Of a DNA stretch of 62,156 nt, positions 57,340 through 62,156 are shown one piece after another. The position numbers and the translations under genes were made by a program. A model generated the notes under the pieces. That model worked only from the letters and a program-made list of their open reading frames with translations, did no database searches and had not been told where the DNA came from. The DNA lies in contig WTXI01000218.1 in assembly GCA_022376515.1 (NCBI GenBank), positions 1-62,156 on the forward strand, read 5' to 3'. The first letter of the stretch is position 1, and the number at the start of each line of letters is the position of its first letter. The stretch comes from Lactifluus volemus (lineage: Eukaryota; Basidiomycota; Agaricomycetes; Russulales; Russulaceae).

Positions 57340-60300
57340 TCAATGCAGGTATTGACGGGGCGCGCGCTCAAGCGCGGCTGCCCGCACTCGCGATCTGCCT
57401 CCTCGCCCCCTTCTGCTCTTCTTGAGTTTCAGGCGCTCGAGGAGGCCCTTCCTACTAGTACCGTCCATAAGCTCGAGCGCCTCAATAATGTCGCAGCGTG
57501 CGACTAGACTGCTCGGCGGTGGAAACTCATTCTCATCGAGTCCCATGCCAGGCTCCATCCTGATCCTTCAGACGAAGCCGCCGCCGCCGGCCTCCGCCTC
57601 CTCGAGAGGGCGCTGGCGAGACTGGGAACTCTTCTGCCGCAATTTGGCTATGGCACATTCGCGGCGTGTGGTGATGTTGTTGATGTGGGTCGCAAATTTC
57701 TTTTCGTGACGCTCCGTGGCTGTGTTATATCGCGATAGCCAGATCTCCGAAAACACGCCAACAAGCTCAGGGTCCACTTGAAGCGCGGGTAGATCTTCCT
57801 CCACCTCGAGAGGTCGGACAGCGCCGTTAATGGCCACACGCTCGCGGATCATAGTACTCTGTTGCTCTGGAGATTTCGTCTGTAGCTGTCAGTCAGGTCA
57901 GGACGAATAACGAAGCTGGATATTGACGCTCACCCATCCTTTGTGATACACTATGGGGTTCCCGGCAAAGACGTCCGAGCCCTCCATATCACCTTCATCC
58001 CCGGCGACGCCAGGGTTGGAATCTCTATTTGATACTTTTGAGAAGTAGGAACGTCCTCTGCGGACAGAGCTAATTGCGCGCAAGGAATATTTAACCCGGG
58101 AGGACGAGCGCTCCTCAGCTCGCAATGGTGCTGCATGTCTACCCTCACCTTGCAGTGAGGGTCCAGAGGGCGAGGAAACTGCCTCCTGAGAGGCAATATT
58201 CGAAGAGGGTTGCACCTGAACCTTTTCGTGCCTTTTAATTCAGACACGGTGGGCATATTCGTGACGTGCTTGATGAATGTTGCGATGGCTCGGTAGCAAA
58301 ACTTAGCAGGGGTAGTGCCCATGAAAGCTAGCGGTATCACATGGGCAGCATCTAGAAACGCGCAACATTGAGGCGAGAAAAAATGAAAATCATTGACAGA
58401 AGGGGCGTACCATCGTACACTTGGAGGTGGACTGTGGTCGACTTCATTCTTCCCTCGATGCCTTCGTATGCAGGATACAGCTTCTTCATCTCCTCTGATA
58501 CGGGATACTTAGCCGGGTTCGCAGCGCGATGTGCACTATCGACCTTATTAGCCTCAAAGTGTCTACCTTTCCTCATAGCATAGTAGGACTGACATATAAA
58601 GGATTTCATCTCTGAGCACCTCCCTGTCACTAGCTATTACGAGCAATGGCGGAAGACCACCGAGATAAGCCAAGACGGGGCTGACCAGGGGGTGTTTAAG
58701 CAACCCATTCGTCGTATAAAGTTGAATTTGACGAGTGCTCTTCGAGCCCTTTCCAGGCTGAGCGTCAGGCTGATCGGCGTTGATCACAGGTACCTCTGTT
58801 TCAGAGGACGGTTCAGGTTTGGAGTGGTCGACGCCAGGCATAGCCGCTTTGCGCAGCAAGTCGCGTACTCTAAGTGCACAGCATCAGGCGGGGGTGGCCA
58901 AAGCGGGCTTGGCTTGCATATAGTAAGACCAGTCGTAGGAACGACGTCCTACCCAAAGTGAAATGCAACATTCATACGGAGACGGATGCACAGGGAGAGG
59001 AGATGGATGCCATACCGTTTCAGTATTGAGAAAGATACTTGGAAATGAGTGGTGAAGGTCGCACCACGGAGACACAAGAACGGCACCCGCCGGCAATGGC
59101 AGGTCGGCGTCACGAATGACCTGCAGAAGGGCCATGGCTAATCCGCCACCCGCTGAGTCGCCTCCGACGACGATATTACTAGGCTTGACAGGCCTATGCG
59201 CAGCTCCTTCCGGCGGCCGTATGAGGAAGAGGTCTAGAGAAAGAGCTGCTTCGAATGTGGTAGGCAAGAATGGGAGGATGATACGCACATGATGCGAGCA
59301 GGTCCTGAAGAGCGCAAGGGAAGGGATATTGAGGAGCGAGCCGATAGTTTGGAGCTGGAGCATGGGCTGCATTCAACATTGTTTCGTGAATGTGGAATAC
59401 AAATTTATATTACCGAACACCCGTCCACGTATTTTGCGCGCATAGCGCTGTAGCATGTATCTACAAATGATGAAATTTTACACAAGTCTTGGAGAGCACC
59501 CCTCACCTTTCCAGATCTACGCTCCCGAAACAGTATCCGCCTGTGAATAACGTGTCTAAAACCGGCAATTTTCATATGTTGAATGAAACTGACCTCCATG
59601 CGCCCATAGAAGACACCTCATCTGGTCCATTCCCGGGTAGTACGTCCTTGCATTTGCATCGTTCGCACACATCCGTTCGCCCCCTGGAAATGAAGAGTAA
59701 GAGCCATGCGATGAACTTCTGTTGTCGGTGAGAGGTGCGCTTTCGCTTCCCGTAGCGGCACTCGCTTCCCTCTCCCGGCGCCCCGCCTCCCGCCAATCAT
59801 CCTTTTCCATAATCCACTCCGCATCAATCCTAGGTTAAGATCAGCCCCACAAAAGGAAATTCACGTGTCCGGGACTAAAACGCACCCATGGTTCCCCGAA
59901 CGGACCTGCCACCATCGCACACCCCCAACGGTCCTCTTCACTTCCCGTTCTCCCCCAAACACTTCTATGAGCACCCGTGCCGCATCCGTACAACACGATA
60001 GAGGAACGGAAAGCCGCACCACGTATGCAGACGGCAAGGCGGGCAGACGAAGCCGCGAAAACCTTTGTAGTTCTCCTATCGTATGCCTATTATACATCGT
60101 CATCAAAACTGTGAAAAGCAGTATAGAGAATAACAGCTGACTCTGTTGTTGCGTCCATAAAATTCTGGTGTATAAATGTCATCCACGCAAGCCTGATCGA
60201 AGGAAAGGGGTAGCTCACGCGTACGATGCTGAACGCTTCATCATACATGAGCTCTTCTCTGCGCAGCGGCACCACAGCTGCCGAGGAATTCTCTCTAGAT

Positions 60301-60398
60301 CTTTCATTGCTGAGCTTTTTGTAGTAATGGCACAAGAGTATACGCAGAAAGAGCGGCATAAAGCCAAGCGCGGTCCTCCTTGTGAGTGAGTTGGACAT
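57340..60398 (-). CDS. Alpha/beta hydrolase (hormone-sensitive lipase/steryl acetyl hydrolase-like), paralog 1
   Basis: Multi-exon minus-strand gene; not all splice sites could be fixed. N-terminus from ATG 60398 with hydrophobic helix [18 protein letters not shown] and [11 protein letters not shown], then [27 protein letters not shown] and MEKDDWREA. The hydrolase core follows: [19 protein letters not shown], nucleophile elbow [15 protein letters not shown] (Ser), [46 protein letters not shown] (acid), VYDG followed by HVIPL (His). The C-terminus ([20 protein letters not shown]...) is shared with the next paralog. An in-frame TGA at 57568-57570 splits off the final ~75 residues, whose frame stays open and resembles the paralog. 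If that TGA is the true stop, the gene ends at 57568. Substrates of such fungal enzymes are lipid or acetyl esters. Confidence 0.75.
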
Positions 60399-60729
60399 TC
60401 TCTGGTACTATGTGAACAACTCTGATAAGTTCAAGAGAATCGTCCAAGGTGCGTATCGGAAATGATTGTGGGTCATCATCACGACGGCTTTTTATGGTGG
60501 GCCCAGGGCCCTTTCATTCGTTCGCACTATAGAGTGGCATGGAAGGTGTTGAGAGAATTATGTAACAGACGTATTTAACACATCCAACCACATGGTCACC
60601 GTCACGGTACAGTTCTATCGAGCTGAAATCTCGCCTCCACCATTCTTTGCGATGTCAACCTTGATGTCAACGCGCCGTAGCTTTCTGGCGACCACCATCG
60701 CTGCAACGCTGCTCTTCAATGCCCCTAAA

Positions 60730-62156
60730 CTAGCACTGGCAGTGGCGTCCCCAGCAGCGAGTACAAGCAAACAAGAGCTGATCGCACCCGGCGGCCCCAA
60801 CTTCTACTTCCATGTCTAGTCTCCCCACAGTGCTGCTCGGCGGCGGACACTCGCTCGCGTCGAGCATCCACGCCAGCCTCGACGGGCTCGACAGAGTACT
60901 GTAGCACCCATACGAAACGTAGGGCCGCAGGGCCGCTGCGCGGTGTGCGAGCTTATATCTCGCACGCTCGATATTGCGAGCGCGTTGTTTCGCTATTTTT
61001 TTGATGACTGAGGCATATTTTTTCTCTATGCTCTTCTTGCCGGCTAAATAACGCTGTAACACACTCTCTGGCGTGACACCGATGAGGTTCGAATTCATCG
61101 TAAAAGCGGGAAGGTCATCTTCGTGCTCTAGAGGCCGTACAATGCCTTGTGTCGAGATTCGCTCCCTGATCATATCTTTGTGTCCAACTGACTCGCCCTA
61201 AACAAACCATTAGATGACAAGAACAGTTGCGCAGACGGATAACATACCCATTTGTCATAAACTTCACTATCGCCTGCGTAGATAAATTCCCATCCGGGCT
61301 GTCCACCGGGCGAACCACATTGTGAGGTGTCCGACAACAGGCTGTAAAGGGAAGAGACGGAAGGAGCGCTAATTATCGGGGTAACTAGCTTCGTCTTTGA
61401 TGGCGCTCTAGTGCAGTGACCTGTTTGATGAATGTTGCGATTGACCGCATACAGAATTTTCCGGCGTACTGAAAGGAAACAATATAGGCAGAGTATGTGC
61501 AGCATCTGCAGTCAATGTTGAGCGAATATCTCATCCAGAATGGCTGTGAACAGCCGCCTACCATCATAGATCTGAAGGTGCACGGCAGTGCAACGCATCT
61601 GTCCTGTACATCCCTAAATAGTACTCTCACGTGTTCGCTTAGCGCGGAACTCCTCAGGGTGAGCGGCGCGATGTGCCCTGTGTATGATGGCCAATTATCC
61701 CCAGTTGTGCTTTACTTCCCGGGGTGATGTAACTCACGTGTAGACAATCTCATCTCTCAACACTTCCCCGTCCCCGCAACAAAGAACAGGGCGGAAGCCC
61801 ACCAAGGTAGGACAAAGCCGGACTGACAAGAGGATGCCGAAGGAGTCTATTCTCTACGTAGAATTGGAACTGGGGATCTGCTCTGCTATTGTCCTGCTTG
61901 TGCGTTGGTGTTTCAGCTTGAAAGCTCCTGGGCACTTCTTTCTCATATCCATGGTCCCACGTCAGACCGTCAGCAAATTTGCGCAAATGAGCATGGACCT
62001 GCGAAGTGAAATCCTCGGAGGGGGGAGGCCAAAGTAGGCTGGGCTTGTGCAACGATAAACCTGTGTCCGGGAGGACATCCTAGTCGACAATGGGAAATTG
62101 AATGACTCTTGATAAAGTTTTAAGTACATACTGTATCCGTATTGGTTGTGATGCTG
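60730..62156 (-). CDS. Alpha/beta hydrolase, paralog 2, cut by the window edge
   Basis: Tandem duplicate of the preceding gene in the same orientation; only its C-terminal half is inside the window. Recognisable: SLLWPPPSEDF, QFYVENRLLRHPLVSPALSYLGG (62000-61790), CVALPCTFRSMM and YAGKFCMRSIATFIKQVTAL (about 61600-61400), GGQPGWEFIYAGDSEVYDKW (about 61310-61240) and a last exon from MIRERISTQGIVRPLEHEDD to the stop at 60730. The nucleophile elbow lies beyond the right edge. Whether the gene is intact cannot be judged: in the stretch after SALSYLGGLPP the frame departs from paralog 1, which may be an intron or a lesion. Confidence 0.65.

Noticed and set aside
60592..60819. Plus-strand frame with a signal-peptide-like start (STRRSFLATTIAATLLFNAP)
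   Set aside because: Overlaps the end of the minus-strand hydrolase paralog, is very short and has no mature domain; probably chance.

Overview
The window is a piece of a filamentous basidiomycete genome (Agaricomycetes-like). The signs are: genes broken by many 45-95 bp GT-AG introns; a basidiomycete-type F-box family (WWYKLAQVCRKWR block); a DUF6532 protein; a Plavaka/KDZ-type transposase; a class II DAHP synthase; and a mitochondrial Hsp70 with ten exons. The species was not determined.

Layout. 0.5-9.5 kb: an F-box gene (copy 1, minus), an ACAD10/11-type phosphotransferase (minus), and then MGS1/WRNIP1 and mitochondrial Hsp70 (SSC1), both plus. 10.6-36 kb is a dynamic array. It holds three more copies of the same F-box gene (two apparently intact, one split by two transposons), a broken Plavaka transposase divergent from a DUF6532 gene, two related TIR elements with TTAAGC/CTTAAA-rich ends (one carrying a fragment of the ARP2 gene), a hAT-type element with an 8-bp target duplication, a poly(A) retro-insertion with a 15-bp target duplication, a MATE transporter and a truncated MATE pseudogene fused to a piece of the SSC1 3' end. 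That fusion is the junction expected from a head-to-tail duplication of the interval from SSC1 exon 9 to MATE exon 5. 38.8-62.2 kb is mostly ordinary gene space: a single-pass membrane protein, a small C2H2 protein, an isopenicillin N synthase-like 2OG-Fe(II) oxygenase, a Dal5-like MFS permease, a phosphatase-like protein, class II DAHP synthase, a mitochondrial ABC half-transporter with an apparent 1-nt frameshift, and two tandem alpha/beta hydrolase genes, the second cut by the window edge.

How it fits together. The housekeeping genes (DNA damage tolerance, mitochondrial protein import, aromatic amino acid synthesis, transport) are functionally unrelated neighbours. The F-box/MATE array is the evolving part: the gene copies share a 5' leader intron and promoter, keep a common F-box/LRR-like body and differ in low-complexity C-terminal tails. 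Transposons have accumulated in the duplicated half. Exon models were built by hand from splice signals and conserved reading frames; most junctions are phase-checked, but none was tested against transcripts or databases.
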